From: Nevskiaceae bacterium
Lineage (GTDB): Bacteria; Pseudomonadota; Gammaproteobacteria; Nevskiales; Nevskiaceae
Assembly (NCBI GenBank): GCA_004298465.1
Contig: SCRT01000012.1
Span: 186,001 to 250,000 of the forward strand
DNA: 64,000 nucleotides
Reading direction: 5' to 3'
Position numbers and translations under genes: made by a program. Shown one piece after another: positions 55,138 through 63,344 of this stretch (position 1 is the first letter of the stretch; each line of letters begins with the position of its first letter). A model generated the notes under the pieces. It was not told the origin of the DNA, did no database searches, and was given only the letters and a program-made list of their open reading frames with translations.

Positions 55138-56151
55138 ATGGCAACGACAAGGAAAAAAACGACAGGCAAGTCGAAGTCACCCGCCGGCGGCGTCACCGCA
55201 GACCGCGAGTTGTGCCTGAAGATGTTCCGCACGATGGCACTGCAGCGTGCGGTCGAGGATCGCATGGTGACAATGTATCGCCAGGGCGAGATGCTGGGTT
55301 CCGTGTATACCGGCCATTGGCATGAAGCCATTGCCGTGGGCACCGCGGCCGCGATCCGGCAGGGCGATTTTCTGTGCCCGCTGCACCGCGACGTGGGCGC
55401 GCACCTGTGGCGTGGCATGCCGCCGTGGCAGATCATGGCCAGCTTCCTGGGCAAGGCTACCGGTCCAACCGGCGGCCGCGACGGCACGTTGCATTACGGC
55501 CGCCCCGATTTGAACATCTACAACCCCTGCAGCCACGTGCCGGACAACGTGCCGGTGGCGACTGGCGGCGCGTTTGCTTTCAAGTATCGCGGTGAAGACG
55601 GGTTGGCGCTGTGCTATTTCGGTGATGGCGCGACCGGCAACGGCGGCTATCACGAGGCCATGAATATCGCGGCAGTGATGTCCCTGCCGTGTATTTTTAT
55701 ATGTGAGAACAACCAGTTCGCGTACTCCACGCCGCTGCGTCTGACGACTCACGCGGATTTCTACAAGAAGGCGGCGGGCTACGGCATGCCGGGCGTGAAG
55801 GTCGATGGCACGGATGCCGTCGCCGTCTATGAGGCAACTGCGGAAGCGGCGCGCCGCGCGCGCGCCGGCGAAGGGCCCACGCTGATCGAATGCGTGACGA
55901 TGCGCATGCACGGCCACGCCGAGCACGACCCGGCAAGCTACGTGCCGCGCGAAATGCTGGCCGAATGGGCCAAGCGCGATCCGGTGGAGCTGTTCGCCGC
56001 GCGCCTGCAGAAACTCGGCCATGCAACGGAGGCGGAAATCGCCGCGATCCGCGAGAACGTGCGCCAGGAAGCGCTGGCGGCGCGCAAGAAGGCGCTGGGC
56101 GATCCGATGCCGGTGGCCACGAATATCGAGGAGGGTGTTTATGCCGACTAA
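55138..56151 (+). CDS. 2-Oxo-acid/acetoin dehydrogenase E1 alpha subunit
   Basis: 337 residues from ATG 55138 (AGGAGG upstream), with a short basic Lys/Thr-rich N-terminus. The thiamine-diphosphate motif GDGATGNGGYHEAMN...ENNQ is complete (near residues 164-195), and HRDVGAHLWRG and GGRDGTLHYG match pyruvate/acetoin-type E1 alpha. It forms a heterotetramer with the next product and decarboxylates a 2-oxo acid or cleaves acetoin. It starts 133 bp after dmpH with no terminator seen. It overlaps the E1 beta start by 11 bp. Confidence 0.92.
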   Translation: MATTRKKTTGKSKSPAGGVTADRELCLKMFRTMALQRAVEDRMVTMYRQGEMLGSVYTGHWHEAIAVGTAAAIRQGDFLCPLHRDVGAHLWRGMPPWQIMASFLGKATGPTGGRDGTLHYGRPDLNIYNPCSHVPDNVPVATGGAFAFKYRGEDGLALCYFGDGATGNGGYHEAMNIAAVMSLPCIFICENNQFAYSTPLRLTTHADFYKKAAGYGMPGVKVDGTDAVAVYEATAEAARRARAGEGPTLIECVTMRMHGHAEHDPASYVPREMLAEWAKRDPVELFAARLQKLGHATEAEIAAIRENVRQEALAARKKALGDPMPVATNIEEGVYAD

Positions 56152-57139
56152 CAAGGAACAGGTGGCTGAGGAAGTCACCTATCTGGACGCGATCTCCCAG
56201 GCGCTGGCCGCGGAGATGGAGCGCGACGAAAGCGTGTTCCTGATGGGCGAGGACGTCGGCCAGTTCGGCGGCGCGTTCAAGATCAGCAAGGGCTTCATGG
56301 AACGCTTCGGTGCGCGTCGCGTCGTCGACACGCCGATTGCCGAAAACGGCTTTACCGGCATGGCTGCCGGGGCTGCGATCTGCGGGCTGCGCCCGGTTGT
56401 GGAGTTCCAGTTCGCGGACTTCATCTCGCAGGCCTTCGACCCGATCATCAATGTCATGGCGCGCCACCATTACCGCACCGGCGTTCCGGTTCCGGTCACG
56501 TTGCGCTGTCCGTTCGGCGGGCGCCTGCGCGCCGGCCCCACGCATTCGCAGAGCATCGAGTCGTACTTCGCGCACGTGCCGGGGCTGAAGATCGTGGCAC
56601 CGGCGACGGTCGAAGATGCCGCCGGGCTGCTCATCAGCTCGATCCGCGACAACAACCCGGTGCTGTTCCTGGAAAGCAAGTACCTGTACCGGCGGCTAAA
56701 AGTGCCGGCCCCGCTGAGCCTGGAGCCGACGCCGCTGGGCGTGGCCAAGGTCGCACGCGAAGGCACGGACGTCACGCTCGTCAGCTATTCCGTTGGCGTG
56801 CAGCAGGGGCTGGAAGCGGCGGAAGTGCTGGCCAGGGAAGGCATTTCCGTGGAAGTCATCGACTGCCGCACGCTCGTGCCGCTGGATATCGACACCATCG
56901 TCAAGTCGGTAAAGAAGACGTCGCGCGCCGTGGTACTGCACGAGGCCGCACGGCGGCTCGGTTACGGCGCGGAAATCGCCTCGGAAATCGGCGAAGCCTG
57001 CTTCTGGTTCCTCGACGCACCGGTCACGCGCATCGCGGCGCTGAACACGCCGATCCCGACCAGCCCGCCGCTGGAAGATGCGGTGCTGCCGCAGACCGAG
57101 GAAGTTATCGAAACCCTGCGCAAGGTAGCCCGCTCATGA
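56141..57139 (+). CDS. 2-Oxo-acid/acetoin dehydrogenase E1 beta subunit
   Basis: 332 residues. FLMGEDVGQFGGAFKISKGF, TPIAENGFTGMAAGAA and HSQSIESYFAHVPGLKIVAPATVEDA are typical of E1 beta (transketolase pyrimidine and C-terminal domains). ATG lies inside the E1 alpha end and the stop overlaps the E3 start, so the subunits are coupled. Confidence 0.93.
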   Translation: MPTNKEQVAEEVTYLDAISQALAAEMERDESVFLMGEDVGQFGGAFKISKGFMERFGARRVVDTPIAENGFTGMAAGAAICGLRPVVEFQFADFISQAFDPIINVMARHHYRTGVPVPVTLRCPFGGRLRAGPTHSQSIESYFAHVPGLKIVAPATVEDAAGLLISSIRDNNPVLFLESKYLYRRLKVPAPLSLEPTPLGVAKVAREGTDVTLVSYSVGVQQGLEAAEVLAREGISVEVIDCRTLVPLDIDTIVKSVKKTSRAVVLHEAARRLGYGAEIASEIGEACFWFLDAPVTRIAALNTPIPTSPPLEDAVLPQTEEVIETLRKVARS

Positions 57140-58539
57140 GCGATTTCGACATCGTCGTCATCGGCGGCGGGCCGGGCGGCTACGGCGCGGCGCTGTATGC
57201 CGCGTCCGCCGGGCTGAAGGTGGCGCTGGTCAGCGACAACGATCTCGGCGGCACCTGCCTGAACCGTGGTTGCATTCCCGCCAAGTCCCTGCTGCAGACG
57301 GCGGAAGTGCTGCGCAACGCGCAACACGCCGGCGACTTCGGCATCGTGCCGAACGCGGACCCGAAGGGCTTCAAGGCTGACTGGAAGCAGGTTTCCAGGC
57401 GCACCACCGGCGTTGTCGACAAGCTCGTCGGAGGCTTGGGTGGGTTGCTCAAGCAGCGCAAGGTGGAAGTCATCAACGGCCACGGCCAGCTGGACGCGAA
57501 CGGCCAGGTGAAAGTCGGCAAGCGCAGCCTGTCTTCGCGTGCGGTCATCATCGCCACCGGTTCGCAGCCGAAGTCGATTCCCGGCTTCGCGGTGGATGGC
57601 AAGACCATCGTCACCTCCGACCATACGTCGCGCGGCGACACGCTGCCGAAGCGCATCGCCATCATCGGCGGCGGCGTCATCGGCGTGGAGTTCGCTTCCG
57701 TGTATGCCGACGTGGGCGTGGAAACCACGCTGCTGGAAGCGCTGCCTACCGCTGTGTTGCCGGTGGGTCCGGATGAGGAAATTGCCAAGGTGCTCGCCAA
57801 GGCGCTCGCCAAGCGCGGCGTGAAAGTGCTGGGCGGCGCACGCGTGTCGGCGCCGAAGAAGACCGCCAAGGGCCTGCAGCTGGACTACGAAACCGCCGCC
57901 GGCAAGGGCAGTGTGGAAGTGGACCAGGTGCTGGTCGCCATCGGTCGCGCGCCGGTCACGGAAGGCTTGGGTTTGCAGGCCGCCGGCGTGCAGGTGGATG
58001 AACGCGGCTTCATCAAGGTGGACGCGACCACGCTGGCCACCACCTGCAAGGGCGTGTACGCCATCGGCGACGTCATCAAGACGCCGGGCCTGGCGCATGT
58101 TGCCTATGCCGAAGCGGTGGCGGCCGTGCAGTCCATCCTGGGTGAGCGGCCGACGGCGGTGGACTACGGCCGCGTGCCGTTCGTCGTCTACACCCACCCG
58201 GAAGTGGCGTGGGTGGGCATGAGCGAAGCGGAAGCCAAGGCCGCGAAGCTCGATTTTGAAGTACGCAAGTTCCGCTTTGCCGGCAATGGCCGCGCCATGA
58301 TCCTCGGCGAGACCGACGGCATGGTGAAAGTCATCGCCGCGAAGAACGGCCCGCTGCTGGGCGTGCACATGGTCGGCCCATGGGTCAGCGAGCTGCTGGC
58401 GGAAAACTATCTCGCCGTCAACTGGCAGGCGCTGCCGGGCGAAGTCGGCGCCTTCATCCATCCGCATCCGAGCCTGTCGGAAGCGGTCGGCGAGGTGATG
58501 CTGTCGTTCACCGGGCGTTCGCTGCACTACCACGGCTGA
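57136..58539 (+). CDS. lpd: Dihydrolipoyl dehydrogenase (E3)
   Basis: 467 residues. FAD fold VVIGGGPGGYGAALYAA, redox disulfide GGTCLNRGCIPAK, NAD fold IAIIGGGVIGVEFASVYADVG, and the C-terminal His-Glu pair in IHPHPSLSE. It reoxidises the lipoyl arm of E2 with NAD. The gene stands third, before E2, an order different from the aco operons where E2 precedes E3. Confidence 0.95.
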   Translation: MSDFDIVVIGGGPGGYGAALYAASAGLKVALVSDNDLGGTCLNRGCIPAKSLLQTAEVLRNAQHAGDFGIVPNADPKGFKADWKQVSRRTTGVVDKLVGGLGGLLKQRKVEVINGHGQLDANGQVKVGKRSLSSRAVIIATGSQPKSIPGFAVDGKTIVTSDHTSRGDTLPKRIAIIGGGVIGVEFASVYADVGVETTLLEALPTAVLPVGPDEEIAKVLAKALAKRGVKVLGGARVSAPKKTAKGLQLDYETAAGKGSVEVDQVLVAIGRAPVTEGLGLQAAGVQVDERGFIKVDATTLATTCKGVYAIGDVIKTPGLAHVAYAEAVAAVQSILGERPTAVDYGRVPFVVYTHPEVAWVGMSEAEAKAAKLDFEVRKFRFAGNGRAMILGETDGMVKVIAAKNGPLLGVHMVGPWVSELLAENYLAVNWQALPGEVGAFIHPHPSLSEAVGEVMLSFTGRSLHYHG

Positions 58540-58563
58540 TTGGTCAAGAAATCTGGAGTTCCC

Positions 58564-59874
58564 ATGAGTGACATTGTTGAAATCCACATGCCCAAGCTGG
58601 GCGAATCCGTGGCCGAGGGCACGATCAGCGAATGGCTGAAGGCCGTCGGGGACAGCGTCGACTTCGACGAATCGCTGTTCGTCGTCGAAACCGACAAGAT
58701 CGCCACGGAATTCCCGAGCCCGGAAGCCGGCGTGCTGCTGGAAATCCTCGTGCCGGCTGGTGAAACCGTGCCGATCGGTGCGACGCTTGCGCGCATCGGC
58801 CCGGCGGGTGCCGCCACCGGCGCCAGCCCCGCGGCGGCCAAGCCGGCCGATGCCGCCGCGGCCAAGGCAGCCGCCATGGCCGCCGAAGTGGCCGAGCCTG
58901 CAACTGCGGCAGCGCCGGCTACGGCCAGTGCGGCTCCGGCCGCCCACAAGGGTGGTGAGTTGCTGTCGCCGCTGGTGCGCCGCCTGGCGGCAGAACATCA
59001 CCTGGACCTGGCGCAGATTGCTGGTTCCGGGGCCAATGGCCGCATCATGCGCGAAGACGTCGAAGCCGCCATCCGCAAGCAGCTGCAGCCTGCTGTATCC
59101 AAGGTGGCTATACCACCTGTGGCTCCGGTATCGGCCAGCTCGTCGCCAGCCTCGCCGCCGGCCGCCAAAGGCGACAAAGTTGTTCCGTTGTCGCGCATCC
59201 GCCTCGTCACGGCGCAGCGCATGGTCGAGTCCAAGCGCATCGCGCCGCACGTCTGGACGTCGGTGGAAGTGGACTACGAGAACATCGCGAAAGTGCGTGC
59301 CAGGCACAAGGACCGCTTCAAGGCCGAGACCGGGGCATCGCTGACGTACCTGCCGTTCGTCATGCGCGCGGTTGCGGATGCCCTGCACGCGTTTCCGGCC
59401 GTCAACTCCTCCGTCGACATCGAAGCCAAGACGTTGATCATGCACTCCGAAGTGCATCTCGCCGTGGCCGTGGACCTCGACGAAAAAGGCTTGATGGCGC
59501 CGGTGATCCGCAACGCCGACATGTTCAACGTGCGTGGGCTGGCCAAGGCCGTGCAGGCCGTCTCGGCGGCAGCCAAGAAAGGCACGCTGACGCCCGATCA
59601 GCTGCAGGGCTCCACGTTCACGCTGACCAGCCCCGGCCCGCTGGGCAGCTTTGCCTCGGCGCCGATCATCAACCAGCCGAACGTGGCCATCATGGCGACC
59701 GACGGCGTGGCGCGGAAGCCGACAGTGGTCGGTGACGCCATCGCCATTCACCACCTGGGTGTGCTGGGTCTGTGCTACGACCACCGGGCGTTTGACGGCG
59801 TGACGACGGCGCGGTTCCTCGACCACGTGCGGACGAGCCTGCAGGAGCGCGACTGGGAAGCCGAGATCGGTTGA
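58564..59874 (+). CDS. Dihydrolipoyllysine acyltransferase (E2)
   Basis: 436 residues. One N-terminal lipoyl domain (lipoylated Lys in ETDKIATEFPSP), an Ala/Pro-rich linker, a peripheral-subunit-binding domain (SPLVRRLAAEHHLDLAQIAGSG), a second linker and a catalytic domain with the active-site His in DHRAFDGVTTARF. It forms the core of the complex and transfers the acyl group to CoA. The single lipoyl domain and HMPKLGESVAEGTI start resemble E2 of 2-oxoglutarate and acetoin/branched-chain complexes, so the substrate cannot be fixed by sequence reading. Confidence 0.92.
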   Translation: MSDIVEIHMPKLGESVAEGTISEWLKAVGDSVDFDESLFVVETDKIATEFPSPEAGVLLEILVPAGETVPIGATLARIGPAGAATGASPAAAKPADAAAAKAAAMAAEVAEPATAAAPATASAAPAAHKGGELLSPLVRRLAAEHHLDLAQIAGSGANGRIMREDVEAAIRKQLQPAVSKVAIPPVAPVSASSSPASPPAAKGDKVVPLSRIRLVTAQRMVESKRIAPHVWTSVEVDYENIAKVRARHKDRFKAETGASLTYLPFVMRAVADALHAFPAVNSSVDIEAKTLIMHSEVHLAVAVDLDEKGLMAPVIRNADMFNVRGLAKAVQAVSAAAKKGTLTPDQLQGSTFTLTSPGPLGSFASAPIINQPNVAIMATDGVARKPTVVGDAIAIHHLGVLGLCYDHRAFDGVTTARFLDHVRTSLQERDWEAEIG

Positions 59875-59895
59875 TGTCAGAGGTAGGTGGGAGGA

Positions 59896-59926
59896 GTCAT
59901 CCCGGCGCGGCGGGTGCCGGGATGAC
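59896..59926. terminator. Stem-loop between E2 and rpoN (convergent)
   Basis: A perfect 11-bp stem (GTCATCCCGGC/GCCGGGATGAC) with a 9-nt loop lies between two genes that converge. T-runs are poor on both sides, but the position fits a shared terminator. Confidence 0.65.
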
Positions 59927-59930
59927 GCCT

Positions 59931-61385
59931 TTACCGGCTGCGCCGCTCGTGTGATGCCGGGATGGAAAGCTGCTCCCGGTATTTCGCGATGGTGCGCCGC
60001 GCGACCTTGATGCCGTCCTTGTCCAACAGGCGGCACAGCGCGTCATCGGACAGCGGGTGTGCAGCGTCTTCGGCATCGACGAGGCGCTTGATCATGGCCT
60101 GCACGGCGGTGGCCGAACAGGTGCCCCCGACACTGGTTTCCACGTGGCTGGAAAAGAACTGCTTGAGGGCGAACAATCCTTGCGGCGTCAGCAGGTATTT
60201 GTTCGCGATTGCCCGCGAAACCGTGGAGGCGTGCAGCTCCAGCGCGTCGGCGACGGCCTTCAGGACCAACGGATTCATCGCCTCGGCGCCGTGCTCCAGA
60301 TAGCCGCGCTGAACCTCGACGAGGTGGCGTGTCACGCGCAGCAGGGTTTCGCCGCGTGACTTGAGGCCCTTGATGAGCGAATGGGCCTGTTCATAGTGTT
60401 GTTTGATCGACTGGCGCTCATGCGCGCTTTTCGCCCGGTTCAGCAGGCTGTGATAGAGCGGTGTAATGCGCAGCGGGACGGCGAGGCGGGGGTTGAGCCG
60501 AACCAGCCAGTGCCCTTCGCGTTTCTCCACGATCACGTCGGGCTCGATGTAGTCCGGTTCGTCGGCCTGCCACGGCCGGCCGGGATGCGGTTGCAGCGTG
60601 GTGATGAGCTGCAGGGCAAGTTCCACATCGTCCAGGCTGAGCCGCGTGGCGCGCGCCAGCGCCCGGGTGTTGCGCTGGGCGATGAGTTCGATGGGCGCCG
60701 TGAGCAGGCGCTCGGCGCGTTTTCGGTCGGAAGAAGGGGATGCGCGCAATTGCAGCGCCAGGCATTCGCGGATGTCACGTGCCGCGACGCCGCTCGGGTC
60801 GAAACCCTGGACGACACCCAGAACCCGGTCGACACAGGCGGCGTCGAGTTCCGGAACGGCGAGCAGCGCCTCGCGCAATGCGTCCCAATCTTCCAGATAG
60901 CCGTCGTCGTTGACGGCGTCGATGATCGCCAGTGCAACCTGGGTTTCCACTTCATCCAGTGGCGCGACGCTGGCCTGCCATTCGAGATGCTGGCGCAGGC
61001 TTTCAGAGACATGCGTGTTGCTCTGCAGGTAATCCTGCGTGTCGGCGTCGAGGTGCGCCGCAGGGCCGGCTTCGCCATCGTAGATGTCGCGCCAGTCGGC
61101 GTCGATCGGCATGTCGGTGGGAATCGGGGCGTCCGCCTGTACCTGCACAGGGGCCGAATCGCCATCGGGAGACGATCCCTTCCCATCGTTGTCCTCGCCC
61201 AGGGCTTCTTCTGCCGTTCCCGTTGTCGTCTGGTCATCCATTTCGAGCAGGAAGTTGGAGTCCAGCGTTTCACTGATCTCGGTCTTCAAGTCCAGATGGG
61301 AAAGCTGCAACAGATGCAGCGCGTGCCGCAACGCCGGCGTCAGCGCCAGCGACATCCGGGTGCCAAGGGCAAGCGTGGTCTTCAT
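59931..61385 (-). CDS. rpoN: RNA polymerase sigma-54 factor (RpoN)
   Basis: 484 residues, normal length. The N-terminal activator-binding region (MSLALTPALRHALHLLQLSHLDLKTEI) is less Gln-rich than usual. An acidic region II and the core-binding domain follow. The C-terminal DNA-binding part ends with the RpoN box ARRTIAKYRE. It directs polymerase to -24/-12 promoters, four of which are in this window. The neighbours are the E2 gene and a lipoprotein gene, not the usual lptB, hpf and ptsN, so it may be a second copy. Confidence 0.93.
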   Translation of the reverse strand: MKTTLALGTRMSLALTPALRHALHLLQLSHLDLKTEISETLDSNFLLEMDDQTTTGTAEEALGEDNDGKGSSPDGDSAPVQVQADAPIPTDMPIDADWRDIYDGEAGPAAHLDADTQDYLQSNTHVSESLRQHLEWQASVAPLDEVETQVALAIIDAVNDDGYLEDWDALREALLAVPELDAACVDRVLGVVQGFDPSGVAARDIRECLALQLRASPSSDRKRAERLLTAPIELIAQRNTRALARATRLSLDDVELALQLITTLQPHPGRPWQADEPDYIEPDVIVEKREGHWLVRLNPRLAVPLRITPLYHSLLNRAKSAHERQSIKQHYEQAHSLIKGLKSRGETLLRVTRHLVEVQRGYLEHGAEAMNPLVLKAVADALELHASTVSRAIANKYLLTPQGLFALKQFFSSHVETSVGGTCSATAVQAMIKRLVDAEDAAHPLSDDALCRLLDKDGIKVARRTIAKYREQLSIPASHERRSR

Positions 61386-61556
61386 GGATGGCCACGCCCG
61401 GCCAGTGATGCAGCGGCCACCACAGTGGTGCCGCCGCGCGCGAGGTGCGGGTTCGCAAGCGCTTGGGTGGCGGATCGGGTGCGAATCATGACCCCCATTC
61501 TAGCCATGGATTTCGCCGTGTCGCTGCCGGTGTGCAGCTTGTCGACCATCCGGTCA

Positions 61557-61591
61557 TGAAAAAACCCGCCGGCCTGGATGGCCGACGGGTT
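61557..61591 (-). terminator. Intrinsic terminator of the DUF4382 lipoprotein gene
   Basis: On the minus strand a 12-bp stem (AACCCGTCGGCC/GGCCGGCGGGTT, one mismatch) with a 5-nt loop is followed by a T-run (TTTTTT). It ends the lipoprotein transcript before rpoN. Confidence 0.85.
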
Positions 61592-61622
61592 CAAACGTGA
61601 ATCAGAACGTGTCAGTTCGTGT

Positions 61623-62897
61623 TCAGTGGCTGTTCTGATACGTGGTATCGCTCGTTCCGCTCATGGTGATGTTGGGCGATGTGGCCGATGCAGCGGTTCC
61701 CGTTGAACCATCCGAGCCGAAAGCCGACACCGTGATGGTTGGCGATGTGGTCGAAGTCGGCGGCGGGAAGGTCGGGGTGGAACCAGCCACGTAGGTCGCG
61801 ACGTTCGGCTGTCCGGCCGGGAAGGTCAGCGAGTAGGTCGACGTGGTATTGCCGCTGGCAACGGCCGGGACCCCCATGGTCTGGGCGAAGGTCACGGTAT
61901 CCGCGTTGGCGCCGTTGATGACCGGCTGGCGGGCGACGACCAGCGTGTCCGCATCCGGCGTGGCCAGCGTGAGGGTGCCGGTGTAGGTCTGACTGGTCGT
62001 CGCTGGCTGCAGCAGCAGGGGCGCACCGTCTGTCGAGATGATCGTCCCCTGATTGGCGGTGACCGGCACGTTGATCACGATGCCCGGCGTGAAATCGGGG
62101 ACCGCAACGGGATTGGGGGCCACCGGCTGCGGCGGCGTCACGACGACGTTGTAGTACGACGGGGCGCCGGTCGTGCCTGTTGCCGGCAGGGGCGACAGGT
62201 TAAAGTCGCCGTTGCTGTCGGCAACGGTGGATTTGAAGGTCAAGCCGCTGGCATCTTCCGCATAGACCACTGCGCCAGCGCCCGTCGTGCCGAGCGCGCC
62301 GGTGATGAACCCGGCGGTATCCTGCACGATCGCATGCAGCACCGGCTTGAGGATGTATTGTCCGCTGTTGCCAGCGTTGACCACCGAACGGCAGGCGTCG
62401 AAATCGACCATGACGCCAACGGTGTTGCCGGCATTGACGGTGAACGGACCGATGACCTTGAACCCGCTCTGCTGGGCGCTGGGGGTCTTGAGGGCGTGGG
62501 TCGCACCATCTGGGGTCACCACGTAGTTGGCTGGCGTGCCGCCGGTGCCCGGCGCATTGGCAGCCAGGATCAGCCGCGTCTGGTTGTAGGTGCCTGCAGG
62601 CATCGGGATCGGGCCGAGGTTTGCAAACTTGCCGTTGGTCAGATCAAGCAGGTTCTGTTGGATCGGCTTGTCAAGCGTCAACGTGTAAGGCGCGGCCCCG
62701 TTGCCAGTGACTTCGATCCCGGCGATCGTTACCACGACCTGCTGGAATTGCCCGCCACAGGCCGGCGCATCCGTCAGCGAAAAGGAGGCAGTTCCTCCCC
62801 CTGTTCCCGCGGAGCCGCCACCGGAGCAGGCGGCCAATGCCAATGTCAGTCCAGCTGCCAGGCCGGAGCAAAGAATACGGGCAAGCTTCCCTTTCAT
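61623..62897 (-). CDS. DUF4382-containing lipoprotein
   Basis: 424 residues from ATG 62897, chosen because GAGG lies 8 bp upstream; ATG 62903 is two codons earlier. Lipoprotein signal peptide ends LALAACSGGG. The DUF4382 domain follows (TASFSLTDAPACGGQFQQVVVTIAGIEVT, about residues 30-160). The rest is a long Thr/Gly/Pro-rich, beta-type chain low in charge. It sits at the outer membrane or periplasm; function is unknown. It is monocistronic. Confidence 0.85.
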   Translation of the reverse strand: MKGKLARILCSGLAAGLTLALAACSGGGSAGTGGGTASFSLTDAPACGGQFQQVVVTIAGIEVTGNGAAPYTLTLDKPIQQNLLDLTNGKFANLGPIPMPAGTYNQTRLILAANAPGTGGTPANYVVTPDGATHALKTPSAQQSGFKVIGPFTVNAGNTVGVMVDFDACRSVVNAGNSGQYILKPVLHAIVQDTAGFITGALGTTGAGAVVYAEDASGLTFKSTVADSNGDFNLSPLPATGTTGAPSYYNVVVTPPQPVAPNPVAVPDFTPGIVINVPVTANQGTIISTDGAPLLLQPATTSQTYTGTLTLATPDADTLVVARQPVINGANADTVTFAQTMGVPAVASGNTTSTYSLTFPAGQPNVATYVAGSTPTFPPPTSTTSPTITVSAFGSDGSTGTAASATSPNITMSGTSDTTYQNSH

Positions 62898-63119
62898 TCT
62901 CATTGCCTCATGGTTGCAGACGAGAGCCAAGTATCTGTTCGGATGCTGAATGGGACCTGAACATGTTTCGCCGGTTTTTATGCGCCGGATCATCCATTCA
63001 GCACGGATCGGGGCGGGTTCTGCGGGTGGATAAACCTGGCCAGGAGACCCGGGATTGCGGGCCGCACGCCCGCCACTTGGCCCGCGCAGGGATGCGCGGG
63101 ATCTTCTGGTGCAAGGGAT

Positions 63120-63207
63120 TGGTGCCTAGGGAGAGACTCGAACTCTCACGGGGGGTTGCCCCGGGGGATTTTGAGTCCCCTGCGTCTACCGATTCCGCCA
63201 CCCAGGC
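63120..63207 (-). tRNA. tRNA-Leu (anticodon CAA)
   Basis: On the minus strand the gene runs from GCCTGGGTGGCGG to CCTAGGCACCA, with the CCA end encoded. The acceptor stem pairs over 7 bp with one G-U. The anticodon loop CTCAAAA gives CAA. The long variable arm (CCCCGGGGCAACCCCCCG region) is typical of class II tRNA-Leu. The T arm contains GTTCGAGTC. A TATAAT -10 box lies upstream at 63231-63236. The divergent neighbour is queA. Confidence 0.95.
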
Positions 63208-63344
63208 GCGAGTACTTGCGCAAGCGGTGAATTATAGCGATTGGCCAAGGGCGAGTCTGCAGGCGGGTGGCGTCGGGTGCATCATGTCGCGCCCTCGGGC
63301 TTGACGGGTGTCGAGTCCCCATCCTCTTTCCACGAGTGTTGCCG

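Noticed and set aside
56962..60036. A 1,024-codon open frame on the minus strand
   Set aside because: It is antisense to the E1 beta, E3, E2 genes and rich in His/Arg/Gly, the usual mirror of high-GC coding sequence. The plus-strand proteins are unmistakable.
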